From NCBI GenBank assembly GCA_017304685.1, contig JAFKLR010000004.1, positions 62,001 through 126,000 of the forward strand: a DNA stretch of 64,000 nt, read 5' to 3'. This DNA comes from Sphingobacteriia bacterium (GTDB lineage Bacteria > Pseudomonadota > Alphaproteobacteria > Rickettsiales > 33-17). Positions 26,421 through 35,468 of the stretch are shown here, one piece after another (the first letter of the stretch is position 1; every line of letters begins with the position of its first letter). Below the pieces are notes generated by a model. That model was not told the DNA's origin. It made no database searches and worked only from the letters and a program-made list of their open reading frames with translations. The position numbers and the translations under genes are program-made.

Positions 26421-28217
26421 ATGATAGAAATTAAAGATACAAAGCTAAATGAAGCAGATAATGAGCTTTTTCCATTTATATGTCATTTTTTAAAAAAATA
26501 TAAACCCATTGTAATTACCTTTATTCTACTTGCAACATTAGCAGGACTTTGGGGACCACTTAATAGTTTGTTTATTAAGCAACTTATTGATTCATTACTA
26601 AATGTAAATAGTCCAAATGTTTCGATATTATTATTTCCAGCAAGTTTGATTGTCATAAATTTTTTAGTATTTGATAATTTTACTTGGCGAGGATTAAATT
26701 ATATATGCGCTAAATATGTACCAATTATTCAAAATAGAATTATAACTGAAACAGTTGAATATTCTCTTTCACATTCACATGAATTCTATCAAAATAGTTT
26801 GTCAGGTAAGATCTCAAAGCAAATTACAAATTTAGTAGATGGAATCACCAGGATAATTACAGCATCTTCTGCAAACTTTTTACGCGGCGCTTCTTTATTA
26901 TTCTCAGCATTTATCACTGCTTATTTTGTTAATCCAATATTTTGTCTTATTTTAGTAACATGGTTTATTTTTTTTGCTAGTCTTAGTATTCTAATGTCAA
27001 AAAAGCTGGTTTTATTATCTGATATCCAAGCTCAAGAAGAATCTATTGTAGTAGGGGAATTAGTTGATATTTTATCTAATCAAGCAAATATAAGAATTTT
27101 TTCAAGAAAATTATCTGAAAATATACGAATGCTGCCATTCTTAAATAATCAGCAAAAAGCTTATACTAAAACAGTTCTTTATCAAATGTTTCTATCTTGT
27201 ATACAAGGAGGATTAATTGTTATTATGATGACTTTATCTGTCTTTTTCCTTGTATATCTTTACGGAAAAAATTTAGTAACAATTGGAGATTTTGCTCTTA
27301 TTTTAGGTTTATCTATGGAAACTGGTCATATGATGTGGTTCACTATGTCAGAGATTAATGAATTTAATAAAGCAGTTGGAAGATGTAAGCAAAGTTTAAT
27401 TTCATTAATGATACCATTAGAAATACTAGATAAGCCAAATGCAACTTCATTACAAGTTAAACAAGGTCAGATCATTTTTAAAGATGTAAAATTTCATTAT
27501 CAGAATACAGAACCTTTATTCGACAACAAATCAATTGAAATTAAGGCAGGCCAAAAAGTAGGGCTTGTAGGTTATTCTGGAAGTGGAAAATCTACCTTTA
27601 TTAATTTGATATTACGATTCTATGAAATAAATAATGGTGCGATTTTAATTGATGGACAAGATATTCGTGATGTTACTCAAGATTCATTACGTCAAAATAT
27701 TGCTATGATTCCACAAGATCCATCGCTGTTTAATAGAAGTTTAATGGAGAATATTCGTTATGGTCGTATTGAGGCAAGTGACGAAGAAGTTATTATTGCT
27801 GCTAAAAAAGCTCATGCCCATGAATTTATAATTAAATTGTCACAAGGTTATGATTCACTAGTTGGGGAGCGAGGCGTAAAACTTTCTGGGGGTCAGCGGC
27901 AACGTATTGCCATTGCTAGAGCTATTTTAAAAAATGCGCCAATATTAATATTAGACGAAGCTACTAGTCAACTTGATTCTGTAACGGAGAATTTAATTCA
28001 GGAGAGTTTACTGCAGCTCATGCAAAATAAAACAACTATTGTCATTGCCCATAGACTTTCTACTTTACTACATATGGACCGCATTTTAGTTTTTGATAAA
28101 GGCAAAATTGTAGAAGATGGAACTCATAATGAACTACTTGCCAAAACAGGACTTTATAAAAAATTATGGGATGCGCAAGTAGGTGGATTTTTACAAGATG
28201 AAGAAAAGGTGGAATAA
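26421..28217 (+). CDS. ABC transporter, fused permease and ATPase (exporter type)
   Basis: 598 residues. An N-terminal six-helix exporter domain (residues ~30-320) is fused to an ATPase. Walker A is VGYSGSGKST near 383, the Q-loop IPQDPSLFN follows, the signature LSGGQRQRIAIARAI lies near 487, Walker B is ILILDEATSQLD, and the switch His is in IAHRLST. One complete half-transporter that should work as a homodimer. Substrates of this MsbA/multidrug-like class include lipids, peptides and drugs. The next gene starts directly after its stop, so the pair is probably one transcript with the downstream HAD lipoprotein. Confidence 0.9.
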   Translation: MIEIKDTKLNEADNELFPFICHFLKKYKPIVITFILLATLAGLWGPLNSLFIKQLIDSLLNVNSPNVSILLFPASLIVINFLVFDNFTWRGLNYICAKYVPIIQNRIITETVEYSLSHSHEFYQNSLSGKISKQITNLVDGITRIITASSANFLRGASLLFSAFITAYFVNPIFCLILVTWFIFFASLSILMSKKLVLLSDIQAQEESIVVGELVDILSNQANIRIFSRKLSENIRMLPFLNNQQKAYTKTVLYQMFLSCIQGGLIVIMMTLSVFFLVYLYGKNLVTIGDFALILGLSMETGHMMWFTMSEINEFNKAVGRCKQSLISLMIPLEILDKPNATSLQVKQGQIIFKDVKFHYQNTEPLFDNKSIEIKAGQKVGLVGYSGSGKSTFINLILRFYEINNGAILIDGQDIRDVTQDSLRQNIAMIPQDPSLFNRSLMENIRYGRIEASDEEVIIAAKKAHAHEFIIKLSQGYDSLVGERGVKLSGGQRQRIAIARAILKNAPILILDEATSQLDSVTENLIQESLLQLMQNKTTIVIAHRLSTLLHMDRILVFDKGKIVEDGTHNELLAKTGLYKKLWDAQVGGFLQDEEKVE

Positions 28218-29012
28218 ATGCTATTTAGATACTTAATGCTTATTTTAATATTGAGTTCCTGTACCAATTATAATAAGCACCCACAAATTAAGCCCATTAA
28301 TTCTTTTAATGAAGCAAATTTCGATTTGCCGAAAAATATACTGGTTATATTTGATGTAGATGAAACACTAATTCAGCCAGTAGATAGCTATTTAATCAAT
28401 GAACATACGGAAACAGGTAAAGAATTTCGCAACTTCCTACTTGAGAAATATAAGTATATTAAAGATTGGGAGCATTTAACTTCTATAATGTTAAAGCAAG
28501 CTCAAAGACCAATAATTGAACCACAAGTTATTGATAAAATTAAAGAGCTACAAACTCAAGGAGTGAAAGTAATTGCCTTAACTGGCATGAATACTGGTAA
28601 AATGGGCATTTATAACGAACTTGCCGAATGGCGTTATGAACATTTAAAAAGTTTAGGGTTTCAAGGCAGTTTTACAAATCAAATAATTAAATTTGACTAT
28701 AACCACTGCCACCCAATATTTTTTAAAGGAGTCTTAGCTACCGACCTTGCTGCAAAAGGACCTATTTTAATGGAATTTTTAAAAGCTATTAATTATCCTC
28801 CCAAACAAATTGTAATGTTTGATGATGATTTAGACCACTTAAATTCAGTAGCAGCAAGCTGTAAAAAGCATAATATCCTATTTCTTGGATATTATTATAA
28901 AGGTGCTAAATCTAAAAAGTGGAATCAAAAACTTATTGAAGCTCAACTAGAGCATCTTATTAAGCATAAAGAGTGGCTTGATGATAATGAGGTAGATAAA
29001 TTAGTCAAATAA
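28218..29012 (+). CDS. HAD-family lipoprotein, DUF2608-like
   Basis: 264 residues. A lipobox LILSSC places the acylated Cys at residue 15, so it is a lipoprotein. HAD motif I is intact (LVIFDVDETLIQPVD, Asp46/Asp48), motif II is VIALTGMN, and the C-terminal motif IVMFDDDLDHL supplies metal-binding acids. This resembles the DUF2608 family of Rickettsia, Legionella and other intracellular bacteria (from memory). It probably dephosphorylates an unknown periplasmic or extracellular substrate. It starts 1 bp after the ABC exporter. Confidence 0.78.
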   Translation: MLFRYLMLILILSSCTNYNKHPQIKPINSFNEANFDLPKNILVIFDVDETLIQPVDSYLINEHTETGKEFRNFLLEKYKYIKDWEHLTSIMLKQAQRPIIEPQVIDKIKELQTQGVKVIALTGMNTGKMGIYNELAEWRYEHLKSLGFQGSFTNQIIKFDYNHCHPIFFKGVLATDLAAKGPILMEFLKAINYPPKQIVMFDDDLDHLNSVAASCKKHNILFLGYYYKGAKSKKWNQKLIEAQLEHLIKHKEWLDDNEVDKLVK

Positions 29013-29025
29013 ATGGAAGGCAATT

Positions 29026-29802
29026 ATGGGGAAAACAAAGCTAGGATTACCACTTGAATACCAAAAATTACCTGAATATTTTGATGCCCATAATATAGGT
29101 GAAGATACTGAATTAAAAAATTCGGTAATTGAGCGGTTGCTTAAAAAGCATCAAATAAAAACAGTATTAGATCTTACTTGTGGTACTGGCTCGCAAGTAT
29201 TTTATCTTAAAAAGCATAATTATGAAGTAACTGGTGCAGATTTAAGCCCTCAGTTACTCACAATAGCAAGAGATAGAGCCACAAAAGAAAAGTTAGATAC
29301 TAAATTTATCGCGGGTGATATGCGCACCTTAAAAGTAGGAGAATTTGATGCCGTTATTACCATCTTTAATGCTATAGGCCATCTTACTAAGCCTGGTTTT
29401 GAAAAAGCAATTAGAAATATACATAAAAATTTAAAAACCGGCGGAATATATATTTTTGATATATTTAATTTAAAAGCCTTAACCGATCAAGTGATAGAAA
29501 ATTTTGCTATGCATACTCAGAAAAAGGTGAAGGACACTACGGTTCATAGTATGCAATGTTCTACAATTGATAGAATTAAAGGTCTTCTTACCTCTTATGA
29601 TACTTATATGATTCAAAAGAATGCCGGCAAGCCAGAAATATTTAATAACAAATTCCAACTGCAAATTTATACCTCTCAAGAGCTTAAGGAGATGCTCATA
29701 AAAAATGGATTTAGAGTTTTAAATCGATATGGAATGAATGGCGAAGAATTTATAGAAGATAAGACTCTTAATATGCTGACCGTGTCTAAGAAAGATGATT
29801 AA
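29026..29802 (+). CDS. Class I SAM-dependent methyltransferase
   Basis: 258 residues. The SAM-binding motif I LDLTCGTGSQVFYL is at residues 48-61, followed by motif II VTGADLSPQLL, the FIAGDMRTL acid motif and FDAVITIFNAIGHL. Small-molecule methyltransferases of this layout act on varied metabolites, so the substrate is unknown. Ribosome binding site AAGG is six bases before the ATG. It is 13 bp after the HAD lipoprotein and overlaps the next GNAT by 8 bp, making it part of an operon running from 26421. Confidence 0.85.
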   Translation: MGKTKLGLPLEYQKLPEYFDAHNIGEDTELKNSVIERLLKKHQIKTVLDLTCGTGSQVFYLKKHNYEVTGADLSPQLLTIARDRATKEKLDTKFIAGDMRTLKVGEFDAVITIFNAIGHLTKPGFEKAIRNIHKNLKTGGIYIFDIFNLKALTDQVIENFAMHTQKKVKDTTVHSMQCSTIDRIKGLLTSYDTYMIQKNAGKPEIFNNKFQLQIYTSQELKEMLIKNGFRVLNRYGMNGEEFIEDKTLNMLTVSKKDD

Positions 29803-30289
29803 GATAGAAATTATAACTCCTGATTTAGCTGAAGAGTTATGTCGTAAAATTACCGTTGATTTGCCAGAGTATTTTGGTTTACCTGAGGCTAATGAGCACT
29901 ATGCTATTGGAGTACGAGCGAATATAAATTTAGCAGCAAAGATAGCTGAAGAGTATGTGGGTCTTATCTCAATAGACTTTCCTTATCCAGAAAATGCCAA
30001 TATATATTGGTTGGGAATATTACAGAAATTTCATCGCTTAGGTATAGGAAAAATATTAACTGAAGCAGCTTTTAAGCAAGCAAAAATTAAGGGAGCAAAA
30101 ACTATTTCAGTAGAAACTTTAGCTCCTCAAGAATCGGATGCAAATTATTTAAATACTTATAAATTCTACCAACAATTAGGTTTCTCTCCATTGTTTAATT
30201 TAAGACCAACTGGTTATGAATGGAATATGGTATATATGGTTAAATCTCTAGATAATATGAGCCCATATGAAATTAAAGATATATTATAA
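29795..30289 (+). CDS. GNAT acetyltransferase
   Basis: 164 residues. The acetyl-CoA loop KFHRLGIGKILTEAAFKQAK carries the R-x-x-G-x-G pattern, and the C-terminal YKFYQQLGFSPLF matches the usual GNAT end. The N-terminus (AEELCRKITVDLPEYFGLPEANEHYAIGV) resembles a subgroup whose substrates are unknown. It overlaps the methyltransferase by 8 bp and is the last intact gene of the operon. A fragment of a different GNAT follows. Confidence 0.8.
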   Translation: MIKIEIITPDLAEELCRKITVDLPEYFGLPEANEHYAIGVRANINLAAKIAEEYVGLISIDFPYPENANIYWLGILQKFHRLGIGKILTEAAFKQAKIKGAKTISVETLAPQESDANYLNTYKFYQQLGFSPLFNLRPTGYEWNMVYMVKSLDNMSPYEIKDIL

Positions 30290-30507
30290 TCCCTATTCAA
30301 AAAGATATCCCAATTATTGTAAAAGCCTTTAAGTCTATCAGTGGGAATAAGCCTGCTTCCCTGTTTGAAAAATATTTAAAAGAGGCAGAAGTTGGTAATA
30401 AATTAATATCTTTTTATAACCTACTTAAAACCCAACACCCTCAATTGGCTAATTTACCTATAAAGTACTGGCTTCTAGTGGCAATACCAATACTACATTT
30501 TGCCTAA
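30283..30507 (+). pseudogene. GNAT acetyltransferase fragment
   Basis: An open stretch in another frame, with no start codon, ends at a stop at 30505-30507. Its translation IPIQKDIPIIVKAF, then KPASLFEKYLKEAEVGNKL, is the typical N-terminus of a GNAT subgroup. The following LLKTQHPQLAN and the decayed LLVAIPILHF tail resemble the middle of that family, but the acetyl-CoA loop and everything after it are gone. It is therefore the remnant of an additional acetyltransferase gene. The rest of the gap to 30593 holds nothing I can support. Confidence 0.6.
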
Positions 30508-30593
30508 ATAGTGACTAATAGTCCGACCTCTATGCCTTAAATATAATAAAGAATACACTAAAGGAACCTGAATTTAACTGATTACCCTATTGG

Positions 30594-33230
30594 TTATTCA
30601 ATATAAGAATTATAAATTTCATTTAGCTGTTCTTCAGTAACATACTTAATTGGCGACGTTAGTATTGAATCTATATTAGTAACTTTACAATCTTCAACCA
30701 CATATATGTTTGGACAATCAATTTTAGTATGATCTAACAACAAATCATTAGCATCAATAAATAAAGCTTTGCCTATTTTATGATTCGAATTATGCACTTC
30801 AATATGAAATTGCTGCCAATAAGCTGTATTATTGAGTTCTTCCTGAGAGTAATTAACATTTAATTTATATCCATGAACTATATATTCTTCTTTCCCTTTA
30901 ATTACTGTATGGTCTAAATTTGCGCTATTGTTAACATTAAGACCTCCTCCAATAAAGTGAGCATAAGGAGCATTAAGAAAGTACCCTGGCTTTTCTACTA
31001 TTAAATCATCAAGGAATTTTAATATTTCTTTATTATAATCTGCAGCAGCAATTCTTAATAAAGATTTATTATCAACTTTAATATTTGGGTCGGCGCCTTT
31101 ATCAACTAATAGCTTAACTAAATCTAAATCCTGATTTACCACTGCTATATATAATGGTGTAATACCTGCTACATCTGACTTATTAGTATCAGCACCTGCC
31201 TTAATCAGCATATCAGTGATTTCCTTATAACCTAGTTTTAAGCTTACTAATAATGGTGTATCACCACTTTTATTACTTATATTTATATCTGCATTTTGTT
31301 CAATAAGCTCTTTTACTTTAGTTATATTACCTAATTTTACCTGATGAATTAGCTCATATTTGAGTGTTAATAGTAAAAATTCATTATAATTATTATGCTT
31401 AATTAAGTCTAAACCCGAAATTCCATTTTTATCTTCTATTGTAGCATCAGCTCCACCCTCAAGTAAGAATTTTACAACTTCATATTGTCCAGATTTTAAA
31501 CTAGCAAGTAATGCAGTATCCCCTGCCTTGTTCTTAAAGTCGATGGAATATCCTTTATTGGCTAACTCTTGAACTTTAGTTAAGTTACCTAATTTTGCTT
31601 CTTTAATAATCTCACCTTCATATTTATTAGGGGTACCAAACCATATAAATAAACTTTTACCATTACTATCTTTAGCATAAGGATCTGCCCCATTATCTAA
31701 TAATAAATTTTGTAAATTACTATCGCCATATTTACTATCCATCGCATAAGCTAGTGGTGGATAGCCGTATTTGTCGCCTATGTTAGGATCAGCGCCTTCA
31801 TTTATCAGAAATTCTGCTATATTTTTATGTTTGTTTTTCAAGCTAATAAGTAATGGTGTATCACCACTGCTAGGATCTTGAACATTTATTTCTGCACCTT
31901 TGCTAAGTAGATCTTTTACTTTTTCTAAATCACCCTTTTTTGTCGCTTCTAACAATTCTATATTAAACTTATTCCTAGCAAGAATATTTGATTGATTGAT
32001 AATTAGGTTAACTAAATAAGGGCTATCATTCTTTCGAGCTAAATCTAAAATACTGTTACCTTCATTATCTTCTATTTGGGTGTCAGCCCCTGCTCTAATT
32101 AGTAATTCAGCAATTTTATGCTGCTTATCTTTTAAGCTTATTATTAGCGGGGTATTACCATCTTCATCTTGTATATTAAGATCATACCCTAGAGCGATTA
32201 TCTGCTTAATGTTTTCTACACTACCTAAGTGTGTTTGGTAAATTAAATCAAAATTATGTAAAATAGGTAAAAGGTCGTCGAAATAGTTGTTAAACTTAAT
32301 TAGATCTAGAGCGGAAATCCCTTCTTTATCTTCAGCATGTATACTAGCTCCTTTTTCTATAAGAAGCTTAGCCATCTCATAATTCTCAGCCTTTAAGCTG
32401 GCAATTAGTGCTGTCTCATTCTTATTATTCTTAAATTCAATAGCAGTACCCTGTTCTAATAGTCTTTTGACATTTTCTATATTGCCGCTTTTAGCTTCTC
32501 GAACTATACTTTCTGGTTTGGGTCGAGGAGTATTAAATCCATACCATATAAACAAGTTATTACCACTATTATCTTTAGCATAAGGATCTGCCCCATTATT
32601 TAATAATAAATTCATTAGATTATTATCTTTAAATCCCCCTTGTGTACCATAAAAGGTGGACATAGTATATACTAATGGTGGATAACCATCTTTATCTCTA
32701 ATATTAGGACTTGCCCCCTCATTTATTAAAAGGGTAGCTACTTCTTTATGATTATTTTTCAAGCTAATAAGTAATGGTGTATCACCACTGCTAGGATCTT
32801 GAACATCTATTTCTGCACCTTTGCTAAGTAGATCTTTTACTTTTTCTAAATTACCTCTTTTAGCGGCTGATAATAAATCTAAGCTTAATTTCGGCAATTT
32901 AAGGATCTTAGATTGGTTTGCAATTAATTTAATTAAATACGAATTATCATTTTTTCTAGCCAAATCTAAAGCAGTATTACCCTCATTATTCTTAATTTGT
33001 GTATCAGCTCCTGCTCTAATTAATAATTCAGCTATTTTGTGTTGCTTATCTTTTAAACTTATTATTAGTGGGGTATTACCATCTTCATCTTGTATATCTA
33101 TAATATTTTTATAGGTTATGAATTTTTTTACTTCGTTAATATTTTCACTTCTTATTTCTTCAATAAACTTGGATTTCATGTCCTTAGTTATACTAAAAGG
33201 CCATAACCAATTTAAAAATTCAGTTATCAT
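30594..33230 (-). CDS. Large ankyrin-repeat protein
   Basis: 878 residues, with about twenty ankyrin repeats of the GDTPLLISLKxxxxxIAxLLIxxGAD type covering residues ~35-760. A non-ankyrin C-terminal ~110 residues follows (FIGGGLNVNNSANLDHTVIKGKEEYIVHG onward) with no recognised domain. A block of about 307 residues is present twice in tandem: near residues 120-325 and 430-640, segments such as KDLLSKGAEI(D/N)VQDPSSGDTPLLISLKN and ADPYAKD recur. Ankyrin proteins of Rickettsiales are often secreted effectors; here there is no signal peptide, so type IV or type I export would be needed. Strong candidate host-interaction cargo. Confidence 0.9.
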   Translation of the reverse strand: MITEFLNWLWPFSITKDMKSKFIEEIRSENINEVKKFITYKNIIDIQDEDGNTPLIISLKDKQHKIAELLIRAGADTQIKNNEGNTALDLARKNDNSYLIKLIANQSKILKLPKLSLDLLSAAKRGNLEKVKDLLSKGAEIDVQDPSSGDTPLLISLKNNHKEVATLLINEGASPNIRDKDGYPPLVYTMSTFYGTQGGFKDNNLMNLLLNNGADPYAKDNSGNNLFIWYGFNTPRPKPESIVREAKSGNIENVKRLLEQGTAIEFKNNKNETALIASLKAENYEMAKLLIEKGASIHAEDKEGISALDLIKFNNYFDDLLPILHNFDLIYQTHLGSVENIKQIIALGYDLNIQDEDGNTPLIISLKDKQHKIAELLIRAGADTQIEDNEGNSILDLARKNDSPYLVNLIINQSNILARNKFNIELLEATKKGDLEKVKDLLSKGAEINVQDPSSGDTPLLISLKNKHKNIAEFLINEGADPNIGDKYGYPPLAYAMDSKYGDSNLQNLLLDNGADPYAKDSNGKSLFIWFGTPNKYEGEIIKEAKLGNLTKVQELANKGYSIDFKNKAGDTALLASLKSGQYEVVKFLLEGGADATIEDKNGISGLDLIKHNNYNEFLLLTLKYELIHQVKLGNITKVKELIEQNADINISNKSGDTPLLVSLKLGYKEITDMLIKAGADTNKSDVAGITPLYIAVVNQDLDLVKLLVDKGADPNIKVDNKSLLRIAAADYNKEILKFLDDLIVEKPGYFLNAPYAHFIGGGLNVNNSANLDHTVIKGKEEYIVHGYKLNVNYSQEELNNTAYWQQFHIEVHNSNHKIGKALFIDANDLLLDHTKIDCPNIYVVEDCKVTNIDSILTSPIKYVTEEQLNEIYNSYIE

Positions 33231-33336
33231 TTATATTACCTTACGACTTTTATTTAGAATAACTTTATATTAATACAAAATCTGATATTGTCATTAGTTA
33301 TTAATAATTATTCACCAAATAATATATTATTAACAC

Positions 33337-33363
33337 TTGTTGGCTTGCAAATCTTTATATAAT
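33337..33363 (+). promoter_or_regulatory. Weak promoter candidate before the HIT gene
   Basis: A perfect TATAAT at 33358-33363 lies 75 bp before the ATG at 33439, with a poor -35 (TTGTTG) 15 bp upstream. Nothing else stands out in the 208-bp divergent gap. Confidence 0.28.
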
Positions 33364-33438
33364 TGTCCTAATTAGTTAGCGTTAATGTAAATTTAAAAGA
33401 ATTTGTTTAAAGTTTAGTAATAGAATAGGTAATCTTTA

Positions 33439-33888
33439 ATGCATTCAGACTTAAAAATTATTAAAACTGAGTATTGGAATATCTCTCATCGTAATGATTC
33501 TAGATACCTTGGTTATTTGATAATATCTGCATTAGAAAATGTAAGTGATATAAGCGAATTGAGTCCTGATGCACTGAGTGAGTTAGGGCTTATGCTTGCT
33601 GAAACAGAAAAACTACTAATAAATCTATATTCGCCATTTAAAGTGATTATCAGTAAATTAGGTTTTTCAAAAGGCTTTAACTGTCATTTTCATATGATTC
33701 CAATCAGTGAGCAAATATTACAAGAAATTGCCCGCCATCCAAATTATTGCCAGGAACCTGATGGCATTGATACTATGTTATTCATTTGTAGAGAGTATTG
33801 TGAAAGACCTTTAAATAAAGAAGAAGATCAAAATATCAAACAAGAAGTCAAAAAGTTGCGAAAGCAATATATAAATATGATGAAATAA
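33439..33888 (+). CDS. HIT-family hydrolase
   Basis: 149 residues. The histidine-triad segment reads FNCHFHMIPIS, keeping the two later histidines (His83, the usual nucleophile, and His85) while Asn81 takes the place of the first. The preceding LINLYSPFKVIISKLGF and upstream IISALENVSDISELSPDALSELG match the HIT fold helices and strands. HIT proteins hydrolyse dinucleoside polyphosphates or adenylylated compounds. It begins a plus-strand run with the nucleotidyltransferase and the hydrolase. Confidence 0.75.
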   Translation: MHSDLKIIKTEYWNISHRNDSRYLGYLIISALENVSDISELSPDALSELGLMLAETEKLLINLYSPFKVIISKLGFSKGFNCHFHMIPISEQILQEIARHPNYCQEPDGIDTMLFICREYCERPLNKEEDQNIKQEVKKLRKQYINMMK

Positions 33889-33912
33889 ACCCTTGAATAC
33901 TATTTTAAAAAT

Positions 33913-34503
33913 ATGCCTAACAATTTACTTAAAAAATCTGTTGAAATAAAAGCTAAAGCTGAAGAATTTCTCTTCTCTCACCATATTACAGATATTTTAT
34001 CTAATTATGGTGAAATAGTATTTGCAGGAAGTTATACCACTAATTTAATGGTTTGGAATGATATTGACATTCAATTAATTCTTCCTAACTCTGATAATTA
34101 TTTAGAGGTTTTTACTAGTTTAGCTAAAGATTTTCTAGAACTTGAAACTACTAGCAAAGTTCAATTGCTTAATTTTTATCACCGTAAAGATAGTAATATG
34201 CCGCGGGGAATGTGTATGGGTCTATACTCAAAATTACCGGATGGCACTAAATGGAAAGTAGATATTTGGTCCTTAGCAGAAGAAGAGTTAGTAAAATCGC
34301 AAGCTTTTCAGCAATTAATGCTTTCTAAGCTTAATCCTGAGCTAAGAGAATTGATTATAAAACTGAAATTCCAGTTAATGGGTGAACAGGATCGGGTGCC
34401 AAAAAACGGTAGCTATTTTATTTATAAAGCTATATTTGAGGAAAATATTTTAGAGGAAAAAGATATTATTAATTATCTTAAAGAGCGTGGGATTTTAGAA
34501 TGA
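33913..34503 (+). CDS. Nucleotidyltransferase-fold protein
   Basis: 196 residues. The core is VFAGSYTTNLMVWNDIDIQLIL, with Gly39-Ser40 and the Asp50/Asp52 pair of the pol-beta nucleotidyltransferase fold, and a later KVDIWSLAEEEL strand may supply the third acid. Lincosamide or aminoglycoside nucleotidyltransferases and minimal NTases share this core, so the substrate is open. It overlaps the next hydrolase gene by 4 bp (ATGA). Confidence 0.72.
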   Translation: MPNNLLKKSVEIKAKAEEFLFSHHITDILSNYGEIVFAGSYTTNLMVWNDIDIQLILPNSDNYLEVFTSLAKDFLELETTSKVQLLNFYHRKDSNMPRGMCMGLYSKLPDGTKWKVDIWSLAEEELVKSQAFQQLMLSKLNPELRELIIKLKFQLMGEQDRVPKNGSYFIYKAIFEENILEEKDIINYLKERGILE

Positions 34504-35468
34504 GGGAAAATAGAATAATACTTACCCCTACAGGAGAATACAGAATTGGAATATGCAAATATAAATTTTTTGATGAATATAGGAAAACATTACAGTATCC
34601 TGAAGGGCAATTAATACCCCTACAAATATATTTTCCTTTATCAAAGGGTGAGCATGTTTCGCAAGAGAAGCTATATGAAGAGCAGGCGCCTAAATTATTT
34701 CCTACTTTAATCAACAAAGTATTTGCTAAACCTGCCGATCCTAAGGAAATTGCTCCGGGAAAGCATCCTGTCGTTATCTTTAGCCATGGTAATGGTGCAA
34801 TCATGACTGATTATGCAATTATCAATGAAGAACTTGCTTCACATGGGTTTATTGTAATATGTATTCAGCATCAATTAGCAACTGACCCATCATCTCCTAA
34901 ATTCTGGAGTAACAGAAGTTGTTCAAAGCATAGCCATATTATTGATAACATTCTTTATGTATTTGATTGGAATAAAAGAAATAAAGAACAAAAATTCTTA
35001 GGAAATATTAATAGTTCTAAAGTAGCGCTTATTGGCCATTCGATGGGTGGAAATGCACTTCTTATGCTCGCTAATCGTACCTCTAGTATATTTAGAACCG
35101 GCGTTAGTACCTTATTACCTCATGATCCTAATGCTACAGATATAAAAGAATGTATTGTATTTATTGATGGTGAGTTACAGTTTCGTTATCCTGCCAAATA
35201 TCCTATTTTATTTTGTTTATCAGAGGAAAGAAAAGCATATCAAGAAAAAGCTGGTACCTTAGAACTTTTACAACAAGCTGGTTATAAATTTCATCATTAT
35301 CCTGGTTCTCGCCATATCAGCTTTATGGACCATGCGTACCTTAATGAGTCCTTCCCCGATGGTTCAAACAAAAAATATTTCAATGGCAACAGTAATGAGT
35401 GCCAAGTATTTTATCAAAAACTTAGGCAGGATATTTTAAAATTTTTAAATAATAATATAATTACCTAA
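34500..35468 (+). CDS. Alpha/beta hydrolase (PAF-acetylhydrolase / dienelactone hydrolase-like)
   Basis: 322 residues. The oxyanion strand HPVVIFSHGNGAIMTDY and the nucleophile elbow VALIGHSMGGNALLML (Ser near residue 181) are clear; the distal His is probably in GSRHISFMD. This is the layout of cytosolic PAF-acetylhydrolase/lipase-like enzymes. No signal peptide. It ends four bases past the start of the convergent integrase stop, overlapping it. Confidence 0.8.
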   Translation: MRENRIILTPTGEYRIGICKYKFFDEYRKTLQYPEGQLIPLQIYFPLSKGEHVSQEKLYEEQAPKLFPTLINKVFAKPADPKEIAPGKHPVVIFSHGNGAIMTDYAIINEELASHGFIVICIQHQLATDPSSPKFWSNRSCSKHSHIIDNILYVFDWNKRNKEQKFLGNINSSKVALIGHSMGGNALLMLANRTSSIFRTGVSTLLPHDPNATDIKECIVFIDGELQFRYPAKYPILFCLSEERKAYQEKAGTLELLQQAGYKFHHYPGSRHISFMDHAYLNESFPDGSNKKYFNGNSNECQVFYQKLRQDILKFLNNNIIT

